Source: Kribbella antiqua | GTDB taxonomy: Bacteria; Actinomycetota; Actinomycetes; Propionibacteriales; Kribbellaceae | Direction of reading: 5' to 3' | DNA length: 64,000 nucleotides | NCBI RefSeq assembly: GCF_004345665.1 | Contig: NZ_SLWR01000002.1 | Coordinates: 310,001-374,000 of the forward strand | Shown here: in pieces, positions 46,397 through 55,585 of the stretch | How the letters are laid out: every line of letters begins with the position of its first letter | How positions within the stretch are numbered: the stretch's first letter is position 1 | The notes under the pieces: generated by a model | The model's database searches: none | Seen by the model: the letters and a program-made list of their open reading frames with translations, nothing else | What the model was told of the DNA's origin: nothing | Program-made: the position numbers and the translations under genes

Positions 46397-49000
46397 TCAA
46401 GCTCCCAGTGCGATGAAGGACTGCGCCGCCGTACGGGCCGATCGGCCGACGCCGGCGGATGCCCGGGCCTGGGCGAGCGCCTCGGCAAGATCGTCCCCGG
46501 CCCGCAGCCTGCCATGCAGGCCGAGCATCAGCGGCACCGTCGCCGGGTCGTTCACCGGTACGACGCTCGCCACCACCCCGGACGACCCGAGTGCGACCAA
46601 CGCGCTGACCAGACCGAGCAGCTCGTCCGCACCGCTGGGTCCACCGAGCGCGGAGCTGCAACTCGACAGGACCACTCGGTGCGGCGCCCGTTCCAGCCGT
46701 TCGAGGTCGTACACAGTGAGTGGCCCGTCTCCCAGTTCGAGCGCCGAGAACAGCGGGCTGTCGGCGCGGAACCTGCCGTGGGCCGCGACATGCACCAACG
46801 ACGCCCCGTCCATCGCTTCCAGCACGGCTTCCGCGGTCGCATCGGCATCAGTGAGCACGACCGCGTCCGGGTACAGCTCCGCGAGCCGCCGTACCTCCTC
46901 CAAACCGGTCGACAACTGGGGACCACCGATCAGCACCACCCGATCAGTGGCCGGCGGTACGGCGTTCTGTGCGCGCAGCCACGCCGCGGCCGATGGGGCC
47001 ACCGAGGTCGGGCGGTGCCGTAACGAGGGCAGCAGGCTCCACGGGACCGCGTGTAGCCGGCCCGTCGGTACGACGACCACTGGGCCGTCGTCCAGGTGCT
47101 TGACCGCCTCGCCCAGCAGCGCGGTCTCGAGCCGGACTCCGATCTCATCGAGGTCGAGTTCGTGCGTGCCGCGGCCGGCCGCTTCGCGGCGCAGGGCGAA
47201 CAGCGCGTGGGACAGCCGATGAGTCGCCTGCTGGGTCGGACCGACCGGCTTGAGGTGGACCCGGCCACGCGCCGCCACGATGGCGTACAGCTGGTCGTCG
47301 ACGTCGGTGAGCTCGACCAGGCTGCGGTCCCCGAGGCGATCGAGCAGGTCTGCGCTGTGGAACCGGTCGGGCCGGCCACCAGCGGCCCCGGGCGTCAGCA
47401 GCACCCGACGGCGTACGACGGATTCGAGGCGGCGGCACTCGCGCTGCAGCGGGCCGGATCCGAGCCGCTGGTCGTAGCCGGCCTCCAGCCGATGGGTCAG
47501 GCTGCGCAGCGCGGCGAGGTCGGCGACCAGGTCATCGCCCGCCTGCGGCCGGACGGGTGGGATGGCGAGCACGGTGGCACGCCAGCGTTCGCTCCATTCG
47601 AGGACTTGGCGGGCGTTGCCGCGCTGGACGGCGTACCGGAGTGCGATCGCGGCGAGCTCGGCACCCTGGGCGGTGGCAAGCACGCGCAGTTCGGTGGCGC
47701 CGAGGGTTCGCATGTAGATCTCGATCAGGCTCAGTCCCTGGCGGCAGGCGGCCAGCATCGCGCGCGACCGGCCGTCCCCTCGGTGCAGCGCGGCTTGGGC
47801 GAGCCAGCCGGCACCGCGCGCCCGCAGGCCGCGGTTCCGGGCTCCGGCCGCGACCTTCAGGTGATGCCGGGCTTCCGTCGCGTCGGACCGCGCGAGCGCG
47901 AGCCAGCCGGTCAGCAGATGCGCCTCGGCCGCGAGGTCCGGGTCGAGGCCGTCGAGTTCGGCGCTGAGCCGTCGTCCGGTGCGCAGGAGACGAGCCGTCC
48001 GGTCGCCTCCTGCGTAGCGGGACTGGATCAGCGCAAGCTCCGCGCGTGCCGCCCACCAGGGACGCTGCTGGCGGCGGAACAACTTCATCGCGTCGCGACT
48101 TCGGCTCTCGGCCAGGTCCAGAGCGCCGGAGGCGTGCGCCGCCAGTCCGGCGCAATAAAGCAACTCGGCGCGTCGCACCGCCGAGCCACGCTGCTGCTCG
48201 ATCCGCTCGAGCGCGCTGTTGATCTCCGTGAGTGCGTCACGCGCCAAGCCGGCCGCCAACAGGACCAGGCACTTGTTGGCGAACAGGTCCGGCTCGAGGA
48301 CGCCGAGCTCGTCGACCAGCCGTTGTGCGTCGTCGAGGAACCGCATCGCCGTCGGCAGGTCACCACGCGCGAATGCTGCGGCACCACGCGCCTGCCGGGT
48401 GTCGGCGTACTCGACCTGCTGACCAGATTTCGCGAACAGCTCCTCGCTGCGGGCGTAGTCCTCGTCGGCGCGCTCGATCGCGCCCATCGCGAGCAACACC
48501 ATCGCGCGGTGCGTCAGCGCCCGGGCCTCCCAGACCAGGTCACCGGTGTCGCTCAGGAACGCGACAGCCTGCTCGGCGTCGGCCAGCGCCTCGGCATAGT
48601 GACCGAGCAGCGCTCCCCGCACCCAGGCTCGGCGGATCAGGATGCGCCCGGCCAGCACACCGGTCCGGCCCGGCACGACCGAGTCGAGCGCGGCCAGCCC
48701 ACGGTTGGTGTGACCTGCCATCACCAGGGCCACGCCGAGAGTCGCCAGGATCTCTGCCTCCCGGTCCGGATCGGCAGCCTTGCGAATGTGCCGGGACGCC
48801 GCCTTGAGCTCCGTCACCGCCTCGTGGATGTCACCGAAGTCGCGGAGGACGACGCCCGCCGCGTGGTGGGCCGCCGCCGCCTCGGCGTCCGACGGCGAGT
48901 TCGCGAGAACGTCGCGCGCGAGCCTGAGGGCGTCAGCGGGTCGCGAGAGCGCAAGCGCGTGCAGCTCGTCGGCATCCACAGCACAACCTGCCCTCCCCAT
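46397..49000 (-). CDS. TPR-CHAT domain protein (caspase-like peptidase)
   Basis: The 867-residue protein has helical TPR-type repeats over about residues 10-480 and a C-terminal CHAT domain over about 540-867. The caspase-like dyad is intact: His741 in VHVAAHG and Cys781 in VLSSCSSA, 40 residues apart as in active CHAT/caspase-fold peptidases. The TPR part would sense or bind a partner. The start is uncertain: ATG 49000 is used, a TTG at 49030 and a GTG at about 48979 are alternatives. It is divergent from the S8 protease gene with only about 56 bases between, so they share a control region. The expected role is a regulated cysteine peptidase in a signalling or defence cascade. Confidence 0.87.
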   Translation of the reverse strand: MGRAGCAVDADELHALALSRPADALRLARDVLANSPSDAEAAAAHHAAGVVLRDFGDIHEAVTELKAASRHIRKAADPDREAEILATLGVALVMAGHTNRGLAALDSVVPGRTGVLAGRILIRRAWVRGALLGHYAEALADAEQAVAFLSDTGDLVWEARALTHRAMVLLAMGAIERADEDYARSEELFAKSGQQVEYADTRQARGAAAFARGDLPTAMRFLDDAQRLVDELGVLEPDLFANKCLVLLAAGLARDALTEINSALERIEQQRGSAVRRAELLYCAGLAAHASGALDLAESRSRDAMKLFRRQQRPWWAARAELALIQSRYAGGDRTARLLRTGRRLSAELDGLDPDLAAEAHLLTGWLALARSDATEARHHLKVAAGARNRGLRARGAGWLAQAALHRGDGRSRAMLAACRQGLSLIEIYMRTLGATELRVLATAQGAELAAIALRYAVQRGNARQVLEWSERWRATVLAIPPVRPQAGDDLVADLAALRSLTHRLEAGYDQRLGSGPLQRECRRLESVVRRRVLLTPGAAGGRPDRFHSADLLDRLGDRSLVELTDVDDQLYAIVAARGRVHLKPVGPTQQATHRLSHALFALRREAAGRGTHELDLDEIGVRLETALLGEAVKHLDDGPVVVVPTGRLHAVPWSLLPSLRHRPTSVAPSAAAWLRAQNAVPPATDRVVLIGGPQLSTGLEEVRRLAELYPDAVVLTDADATAEAVLEAMDGASLVHVAAHGRFRADSPLFSALELGDGPLTVYDLERLERAPHRVVLSSCSSALGGPSGADELLGLVSALVALGSSGVVASVVPVNDPATVPLMLGLHGRLRAGDDLAEALAQARASAGVGRSARTAAQSFIALGA

Positions 49001-49056
49001 ACCCGGACGTTGTCCGATCGTAATACGCAATCAATCACCGTGGCGGAGGGGACGAA

Positions 49057-50520
49057 ATGACAGCATTCCAACGCTTGAAAGACGCGCTACGCCTCATCCT
49101 GGCGGATTCCGAAGGTGACGGGCCACAGCGTTGGCACGGTACGACGGCCGCCTACCCACACAACTGGGAGGAACTGGAGTACGTCGAATACTTTTACCGC
49201 CGGGACACCATTCTCGTCCGCACCGGAGACGTCGACCTGGTGCTCTACGCACTGCGGAACGCGCCGCCGGGTGACGAAAGCGGGCCGATCATTCCCGAGG
49301 AAGTCGGGATCGATCTGCTACCCGTGATCGACGGTGTCACCGGCCTGGTGTGGCGCTACGGCCGAACCCTCGCGTCGGCGAAGTCGGGGCGGGCGAGGTA
49401 TGGCGGCAAGGAGGTCGGCCGTGGGTACGGCGAACGACCCGACGATGACGATCCACTGTCGGCACCTAACGTTCTGCGTCGCCTGGACGAGCGAGTCGGC
49501 ATCGGGACGGCGACTCCGAACCATGCGCTCCCGTTGTGCGGCAACGGGCATCCCTGTCCGGCGACGGAGCCGGCCGAGGTGCCGAGCAAGTCGGTGAGCC
49601 CGATGCCGCCGGTGAGCAGCGGGATCTGTTGCGGGAAGCACGGATGGGACGGCGACGGCGTGCTGGTCGGTGTCGTGGACGAGGGCCTGATCGAGGCTGC
49701 GCCGCTGATGTGGCCGTGGATGGCCGGCGTGCACGGTGACGCCGAGAACCCCTACGACGCAACGACCGGAGAGATCCGCCCGTATGCCTGCCACGGGACG
49801 TTCGTGGCCGGTTGTGTTCGCTGTACGGCGCCGAAGGCCGAGGTCTGCGTCAAGCGGGCAGAGCCCATTTACCTGCACGAGGACGCGGGGATGGCCTACG
49901 AGGACGAGATCATCCGGCGGATGAGCGACCTGCTCGACCTGGGCGCGGACGTCATCGTCTGCGAGTTCGACGGCAGCACCCGGCTCCATCTCCCGATGCT
50001 CACGTTCGACGCCTTCTACGACAAGCGTTTGCGCAACCTGAACGTCGTCGTGGTCGCACCGGCCGGAAATGACGACACCCGGCTGCCGACCTTCCCGGCG
50101 GCGTACTCGTGGGTGATCGGGGTCGGCGCCTTGTCCGCGGACGCCAACAGGCGCGCGTACTTCTCCAACTACGGCGGCTGGGTCGACGTCTACGCTCCCG
50201 GCGTGGACTTGGTCAACGCCTTCGCGGTCGGTGACTACACGTGTATCGAAGAGCCCCACGAGCACCGGCACTTCGAGGGAATCGCGAACTGGAGTGGTAC
50301 GTCGTTCTCGACGCCGCTGGTGGCCGGGATGATCGCGGCACGGATGTCCGCGACGGGTGAAAACGCTCCGCAGGCGGCCCAGGCATTGCTGCGGCTCGCC
50401 CGCAGCCAGGCCTTGCCGGGGGTCGGCCCCGTGCTTTTGCCACACCAGGTGTGCGGCACTCCCCGCGAACCGTGCCATGCCGGGTGCGATTGCGCGTGCG
50501 GGTGCGCGGTGTTGTCATGA
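49057..50520 (+). CDS. Subtilisin-like S8 serine peptidase with unusual N-terminal extension
   Basis: The 487-residue protein has an intact S8 triad: Asp208 (GVVDEGL), His246 (CHGTFVAG, with Phe for the usual His) and Ser416 (GTSFSTPLVAG), plus the oxyanion Asn in VAPAGND. There is no signal peptide, so it is probably intracellular, unlike most subtilisins. The first ~190 residues are not a recognisable propeptide and may bind a regulator or the CHAT partner. The C-terminus has a Cys-rich tail (residues 469-483, CHAGCDCACGCAV). It is divergent from the CHAT gene; the ribosome site GGAGGGG precedes ATG 49057. A processing cascade between the two proteases is plausible. Confidence 0.88.
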   Translation: MTAFQRLKDALRLILADSEGDGPQRWHGTTAAYPHNWEELEYVEYFYRRDTILVRTGDVDLVLYALRNAPPGDESGPIIPEEVGIDLLPVIDGVTGLVWRYGRTLASAKSGRARYGGKEVGRGYGERPDDDDPLSAPNVLRRLDERVGIGTATPNHALPLCGNGHPCPATEPAEVPSKSVSPMPPVSSGICCGKHGWDGDGVLVGVVDEGLIEAAPLMWPWMAGVHGDAENPYDATTGEIRPYACHGTFVAGCVRCTAPKAEVCVKRAEPIYLHEDAGMAYEDEIIRRMSDLLDLGADVIVCEFDGSTRLHLPMLTFDAFYDKRLRNLNVVVVAPAGNDDTRLPTFPAAYSWVIGVGALSADANRRAYFSNYGGWVDVYAPGVDLVNAFAVGDYTCIEEPHEHRHFEGIANWSGTSFSTPLVAGMIAARMSATGENAPQAAQALLRLARSQALPGVGPVLLPHQVCGTPREPCHAGCDCACGCAVLS

Positions 50521-50523
50521 CGT

Positions 50524-50718
50524 ATGGCCAGAACGCATCGGATGGAGTGCACGGCCAGCCCTGCTGGTCTGCTGTTCGAGTGTCTTGACGGCTGCGGCCG
50601 CCGGATCGTGGTGGACGGGGCAAGCGGAGACCTCACCATCATCGACCACGGCGACCGCGCAGCCCTCCACCAAGCCTCCAACGGCGGAGTCGACCTCCAC
50701 CCCACCACCATCGACTGA
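50524..50718 (+). CDS. Small Cys-containing protein (64 aa)
   Basis: The 64-residue protein follows the S8 gene by 3 bases. It contains MECTASPAGLLFECLDGCGR, giving three cysteines in a short zinc-ribbon-like start, then a VDGASGDLTIID strand and a HGDRAALHQASNGGVDL segment. I recall similar short actinobacterial proteins but cannot name a family. Co-transcription with the protease is likely. It could be an inhibitor, a substrate or a DNA-binding accessory; nothing in the sequence decides. Confidence 0.6.
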   Translation: MARTHRMECTASPAGLLFECLDGCGRRIVVDGASGDLTIIDHGDRAALHQASNGGVDLHPTTID

Positions 50719-50813
50719 CAGCTCACGGCAGGCGGTCAAAAATCTGCTCGTGTTCGGCGCGGATCGGCGCGTAATGTCGGCTGGGACGGGTTTCGTGCCG
50801 AGGGGGACCGATC

Positions 50814-52412
50814 GTGAGCCAGCCTGCTGCCCAGTCCGACTATCCCGACAACATCGACGCCGCCGTGCTGAAGATCGCCGGCGTGGTGGTGCTCGGGGCC
50901 ATCATGTCGATTCTCGACATCACCGTGGTCAACGTCGCCTTGCCGACCTTCCAGGACGAGTTCGGTACGCCCGAGAGTCCGATCGCCTACTCCCATGTCG
51001 CCTGGACGGTCACGGCGTACACGCTCGCGCTCGCGACCGTGATTCCGTTGACCGGCTGGGCGGCCGACCGGTTCGGCACCAAGCGGCTCTATATGACCGC
51101 GATCTTCCTGTTCACCGCCGGATCGGCGCTGTGTGCGACCGCGTCGAGCATCGACATGCTGATCGGCTTCCGCGTCCTGCAGGGACTGGGCGGCGGCATG
51201 CTGATGCCGCTCGGCATGACCATCATGACCCGGGCCGCGGGACCACACCGGATGGGCCGGCTGATGGCCATCCTCGGCGTACCGATGCTGCTCGGCCCTA
51301 TCCTGGGACCGATCCTGGGCGGCTGGCTGATCCAGGTGGCGAGCTGGCACTGGATCTTCCTGATCAACGTGCCGCTCGGCGCGATCGCGCTGGTCTACGC
51401 CTGGTTCGCGCTGGCCAAGGACAGCCCCGAGCCGTCGGAGTCGTTCGACTTCCTCGGCATGGCGCTGATGTCCCCCGGGCTCGCGCTGTTCCTCTTCGGC
51501 ATCTCCTCGCTGCCCGCCGAGGGCGGCGACTTCGGCGCGCCGCGCGTGTGGGTCTCGACGCTGATCGGCGTACTACTGATGGCGACCTTCGTCTGGCACT
51601 CCTTCCGGCCGCAGCACCCGCTGCTCGACCTCCGGCTGTTCCGCGACCGGAATCTCACCGTGTCGATCGTGACGATGTTCTTGTTCGCCGCCGCGTTCTT
51701 CGGTGGGCTCCTGCTGGTGCCGACGTACTTCCAGCAGATCCGCGGTGAGTCGACACTGCACGCGGGTCTTCTGGTCGCGCCCCAAGGACTCGGGGCCATG
51801 GTGACCATGCCGATCGCGGGGAGGCTGGTCGACAAGTTCCCGGTGGGACGCATCGCGCCCTTCGGCATCGCGCTGATCGTCGTCGGCATGTTCGGGTTGA
51901 CCCAGGTCACGGCCACCACGCCGTACCCGTTGCTGATCGGGATGCTGGTCGTGATGGGCTTCGGTATGGGCGCCACGATGATGCCGCTGTTCACCTCGGC
52001 CCTGCGGACCCTCTCCGGCGCCCAGGTCGCGCGCGGCTCGACGCTGCTCAACATCAGCCAGCAGATCGCCTCCTCGTGCGGTGTGGCGACGATGTCCGTC
52101 ATCCTCACCAACCAGCTCAACGACTCACCGATCATCCCCGGCACGCAGAGCATCCCCGGGCTGGGCGACGGACTCCGCGAGACCCAGGCGGCGATCCTGT
52201 CCAACACCCGCCCGGAGAACCTTGCCCAGCTCCACATCGACCCGGCCGCCATCGCGCGCGGGCTGGTCGACGCCGCCTCGGCGTTCTCGCACACCTACTG
52301 GGTCGCGTGGGCACTGGTCGCGCTGACCTTGGTGCCGGCCCTGATGCTCCCCCGAAAACACGAGACGACACGCCTCGTCGGCAAGGACGTGCCGCCTGCC
52401 GTGGTCGACTGA
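50814..52412 (+). CDS. DHA2-family MFS multidrug exporter (EmrB/QacA type)
   Basis: The 532-residue membrane protein has 14 predicted helices. It carries the motif D1/C region with SILDITVVNVALPTFQ in helix 1, the A motif GWAADRFGTKRLYM, and motif C GVPMLLGPILGPILGGWLI in helix 5, all typical of drug/H+ antiporters of the 14-TMS group. It probably exports toxic small molecules or an endogenous product such as the nearby lanthipeptide, though the latter is only suggested by distance. The start is a GTG at 50814. No regulator gene is adjacent. Confidence 0.92.
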   Translation: MSQPAAQSDYPDNIDAAVLKIAGVVVLGAIMSILDITVVNVALPTFQDEFGTPESPIAYSHVAWTVTAYTLALATVIPLTGWAADRFGTKRLYMTAIFLFTAGSALCATASSIDMLIGFRVLQGLGGGMLMPLGMTIMTRAAGPHRMGRLMAILGVPMLLGPILGPILGGWLIQVASWHWIFLINVPLGAIALVYAWFALAKDSPEPSESFDFLGMALMSPGLALFLFGISSLPAEGGDFGAPRVWVSTLIGVLLMATFVWHSFRPQHPLLDLRLFRDRNLTVSIVTMFLFAAAFFGGLLLVPTYFQQIRGESTLHAGLLVAPQGLGAMVTMPIAGRLVDKFPVGRIAPFGIALIVVGMFGLTQVTATTPYPLLIGMLVVMGFGMGATMMPLFTSALRTLSGAQVARGSTLLNISQQIASSCGVATMSVILTNQLNDSPIIPGTQSIPGLGDGLRETQAAILSNTRPENLAQLHIDPAAIARGLVDAASAFSHTYWVAWALVALTLVPALMLPRKHETTRLVGKDVPPAVVD

Positions 52413-52454
52413 CCGTACGGCGTTCATGGCACTGCGATCAGGAGGACTTCTTCG

Positions 52455-53441
52455 ATGACTGCCCTGCGTGTGCTCTTCCTCGGCGGGACCGGTGTGATCA
52501 GCTCGGCGTGCTCCTGGCGTGCCATCGAATCGGGGCTCGACCTGACGGTCGTCAACCGTGGCAAGACCTCGACCCGCCCACTCCCGGACGAGGCACGCCA
52601 ACTCACCGCCGACATCAACGACCCAGTGGCCTTCGCGGCCGTCGCCGCCGAGGACTTCGATGTCGTCGTCGACTGGCTGGCGTTCACGCCGGACCAGGTG
52701 CGCGCTCGCACCAATGCGCTGCGCGGACACGTCGGCCAGTACGTGTTCATCAGCTCCGCCTCGGCGTACCAAACACCACCGACCCGCCTGCCGATCACCG
52801 AGTCCACCCCATTGCGGAACCCGTTCTGGCAGTACTCGCGGAACAAGATCGCGTGCGAGGACCTCCTCACCCGGCTGTACCGCGACGAGGGCTACCCGGT
52901 GACGATCGTGCGGCCGTCCCACACCTACGACCGCACGCTGATCCCGTTCAACGGCGGCTGGACGATCGTCGAGCGGATGCGCCGCGGCCGGCCCATCGTC
53001 GTACACGGCGACGGAAGCTCGCTGTGGACCTTGACGCACCATCGCGACTTCGCCCGCGGACTGGTCCCGCTGCTCGGCCACCCGCGCACCCTCGGTGACG
53101 CCTTCCAGATCACCTCCGACGACGTCCTCACCTGGGACCAGATCGCGAACGCGCTCGCCGCCGCGGCCGGGACGTCGGCACAGATCGTCCACGTCCCGTC
53201 GGACGCCATCGCCGCCGTCAACCCCGCGTGGGGCGACAGCCTCCTCGGCGACAAGACCCATTCCGCGGTCTTCGACAACACCAAGCTCCGGCAGGTGGTC
53301 CCGGACTTCGTTGCCACCATCCCGTTCGAAACGGGTGCCCGCGAGATCATCGCCTGGCACGACGAAGACCCGGCCCGGCGCCAGATCGACCACACCATCG
53401 ACGAGGCAATGGACACCCTCATCGCCCGCTACCCGAGCTGA
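52455..53441 (+). CDS. NAD-dependent epimerase/dehydratase family protein
   Basis: The 328-residue extended SDR starts with the strand VLFLGGTGVISSACSW, where G-G-T-G-x-I-S replaces the canonical GxxGxxG, and continues with the FISSASAYQTP segment and YSRNKIACEDLL, which holds the Tyr-x-x-x-Lys pair (Y-S-R-N-K). It should oxidise or epimerise a nucleotide sugar or similar alcohol. It begins with a good AGGAGG 9 bases before ATG 52455, 42 bases after the exporter. The substrate is unknown. Confidence 0.85.
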   Translation: MTALRVLFLGGTGVISSACSWRAIESGLDLTVVNRGKTSTRPLPDEARQLTADINDPVAFAAVAAEDFDVVVDWLAFTPDQVRARTNALRGHVGQYVFISSASAYQTPPTRLPITESTPLRNPFWQYSRNKIACEDLLTRLYRDEGYPVTIVRPSHTYDRTLIPFNGGWTIVERMRRGRPIVVHGDGSSLWTLTHHRDFARGLVPLLGHPRTLGDAFQITSDDVLTWDQIANALAAAAGTSAQIVHVPSDAIAAVNPAWGDSLLGDKTHSAVFDNTKLRQVVPDFVATIPFETGAREIIAWHDEDPARRQIDHTIDEAMDTLIARYPS

Positions 53442-53478
53442 CGCGGTTTGTCGGCGTACCCGGGTAGTGTCCTGGCCT

Positions 53479-55476
53479 GTGGACGTTGGGGAGCGCATTC
53501 AGGAACTTGCCGATCAGATCGTCGTACTGCGTGACGCCTACTACCGGGGTTCGCCGACGGTGGCGGACGCGGAGTACGACGCGATCGAGGACGAGCTGCG
53601 GGCACTGATCGATGCCAAGCCGGAGCTGGCGCCCGATCCGAACCCGCTGGACCAGGTGGGTGCGCCCGCGGTGCTGCACGCGCCCGTCCGGCACTCCCGG
53701 CCGATGCTGTCACTGGAGAAGGCGACCCGCCCCGAACAGGTCGAGGCCTTCTTCAGCCGCTTTCCCGGCCAGCCGGTGGTCGTCATGCCGAAGCTGGACG
53801 GCCTGTCCCTGGCCCTGGTCTACGAGAACGGGCGGCTGGCCCGAGCGGTCACCCGCGGCGACGGGACGACCGGCGACGACGTGACCCCGCTCGTGCGGGC
53901 GCTCACCGACGGAGTTCCCGACCGGCTCGACGTACAGGATCGCACCGAGGTCCGCGGTGAGGCGGTCATGTTGCGCTCCACCTTCGCCGCCTACAACGCC
54001 GCCCACCCCGACAAGCCGTTGATCAACCCGAGAAACGCCGCCGCCGGCACGCTGCGCGCCAAGGATCCGGCCACCGTCGCCGAGCGACGTCTGCAGTTCC
54101 TGGCCTTCGACCTGCTCAGCGACCGAGACGACGCCGACGCCGATCTCGAGCGCGCGCTGCAGACGATGGGATTCACCGTCGCCGGCATGCGGCACTGCAA
54201 TGACGCCGCGGCGGCGCAGGCGGTGATCTCCACGATCGAGCAGGAACGCAACGAGCTCGACTACGACCTGGATGGCGCCGTGCTGCGGCTGGCCGATCGC
54301 AACGCCTTCGCCGCCGCGGGCACGCGCTCCAGCTCGCCGCGCGGCGCGTTGGCGTACAAGTTCGCCGCCGAGGAGAAGACGACCGTGCTGGCCGACGTGG
54401 TCTGGGACGTCGGCAAGACCGGCAAGATCGCGCCGGTCGCCTGGCTCGAGCCCGTCTTCGTCGGCGGTACGACGGTCACCCGCGCAACGCTGGCCAACCA
54501 GGAAGTGATCCGCGCCCGCGACATCAAGATCGGCGACACGGTCCTGGTACGCCGGGCTGGTGACGTGATCCCGTTCGTCGCGGGCGTCCTCGACGCGTCC
54601 AAGCGCACCGGAGCGGAGCGGGACATCGTGCCGCCGAGCGTGTGCCCGTCGTGCGAGCAGCCCCTGACCGAGCAAGGCAACAGCCGCGAACTGTTCTGCA
54701 CCAACGTCTCCTGCCCCGCCCAGACCGTACGGCGGCTGATCCACTGGGCGTCCCGGGCAGCCGCCGACATCGACGCCATCGGCGGGGTCTGGATCGAACG
54801 ACTGGCCGACGCCGGGATCCTCGAGAACCCGTCGGACTTCTACCAGCTGACCGCTGAAGAGCTGCTGAAGTTCGACCGCATCGGCGAGGTCTCGGCCGCC
54901 CGGATGATCGACTCGATCGACGCGAGCCGCCAGGTCGGCCTCCGCCGTGCTCTGATCGGCCTCGCGATCCCGATGGCGTCCGAAGGCACCGCGGCCAGGC
55001 TGTGCCGGGCCGGATTCGCCTCCCTCGAAGAGGTCGCCGACGCAGGCGTCGACGGACTCGTCGCCGTCGACGACATCGGCCAAAAGGTCGCCGCCTCATT
55101 GATCGAACACCTCGCCCGGCTACGACCCGAGCTCGAACGACTCCGCGCGGCCGGCGTCTCGCTCGACGTACGCGAGGAAGACCTGCCACCGGTCGTCGCG
55201 GCCGGTGCACCGCTGGCCGGGAAGACAGTGGTCGTCACCGGCGCCATCAGCGACCCACGCTCCGGCGAAAAGGTCGCCCGCCCGGCCTTCCAGCGACTCT
55301 GTGAGAGGGCCGGCGCGACCATCGCCTCGTCGGTCTCGGCCAGCACCGACCTGCTCATCACCGGCGCCGACGTCGGCGCCGCCAAACTCACCAAGGCCGA
55401 AAAACTCGGCGTCACCGTCGTCGACCAATCCGAGATCTGGCAACAACTCCAAGCCGCCGACCTACTCCCCCGCTGA
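53479..55476 (+). CDS. ligA: NAD-dependent DNA ligase
   Basis: The 665-residue protein has the full LigA order: domain Ia (1-60), adenylation domain with Lys105 in MPKLDGLSL as nucleotidyl acceptor and NPRNAAAGTLR, OB fold (about 310-395), Cys4 zinc finger (CPSCEQ ... CTNVSCP), helix-hairpin-helix region and a C-terminal BRCT domain starting GKTVVVTGAISD. It seals nicks using NAD. The start is a GTG at 53479. In a catabolic/accessory neighbourhood with an unusual HhH segment (GLAIPMASEGTAARL rather than the usual LGIRHVG), it may be a secondary ligase rather than the housekeeping copy; this cannot be settled without the rest of the genome. Confidence 0.92.
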   Translation: MDVGERIQELADQIVVLRDAYYRGSPTVADAEYDAIEDELRALIDAKPELAPDPNPLDQVGAPAVLHAPVRHSRPMLSLEKATRPEQVEAFFSRFPGQPVVVMPKLDGLSLALVYENGRLARAVTRGDGTTGDDVTPLVRALTDGVPDRLDVQDRTEVRGEAVMLRSTFAAYNAAHPDKPLINPRNAAAGTLRAKDPATVAERRLQFLAFDLLSDRDDADADLERALQTMGFTVAGMRHCNDAAAAQAVISTIEQERNELDYDLDGAVLRLADRNAFAAAGTRSSSPRGALAYKFAAEEKTTVLADVVWDVGKTGKIAPVAWLEPVFVGGTTVTRATLANQEVIRARDIKIGDTVLVRRAGDVIPFVAGVLDASKRTGAERDIVPPSVCPSCEQPLTEQGNSRELFCTNVSCPAQTVRRLIHWASRAAADIDAIGGVWIERLADAGILENPSDFYQLTAEELLKFDRIGEVSAARMIDSIDASRQVGLRRALIGLAIPMASEGTAARLCRAGFASLEEVADAGVDGLVAVDDIGQKVAASLIEHLARLRPELERLRAAGVSLDVREEDLPPVVAAGAPLAGKTVVVTGAISDPRSGEKVARPAFQRLCERAGATIASSVSASTDLLITGADVGAAKLTKAEKLGVTVVDQSEIWQQLQAADLLPR

Positions 55477-55528
55477 CCCCGAGCCCGGCGTTCTGTGGGC
55501 CAGGCAGCGCCGGTGCTGCATTGACGCG

Positions 55529-55544
55529 TGTGATCCAGATCACT
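55529..55544. promoter_or_regulatory. CRP/GlxR-like palindrome upstream of the lanthipeptide genes
   Basis: TGTGATCCAGATCACT fits the TGTGA-N6-TCACA consensus of CRP-family regulators with a single mismatch at the last base; the arms GTGATC and GATCAC are a perfect inverted repeat. A TATACG -10-like hexamer follows at 55553-55558 and the precursor start is at 55586. The spacing suggests that binding could control this promoter. Confidence 0.55.
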
Positions 55545-55585
55545 ACGGTGGGTATACGTATCTCGTTGCGGGGGGTGAAGTAGGC

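Noticed and set aside
47096-49060. A 654-codon plus-strand frame
   Set aside because: It is the shadow of the CHAT gene; the minus-strand product has clear TPR and CHAT motifs with catalytic residues.
55504-55519. A short GCAGC/GCTGC hairpin after ligA as a terminator
   Set aside because: Only five base pairs; too weak to call in this GC-rich background.
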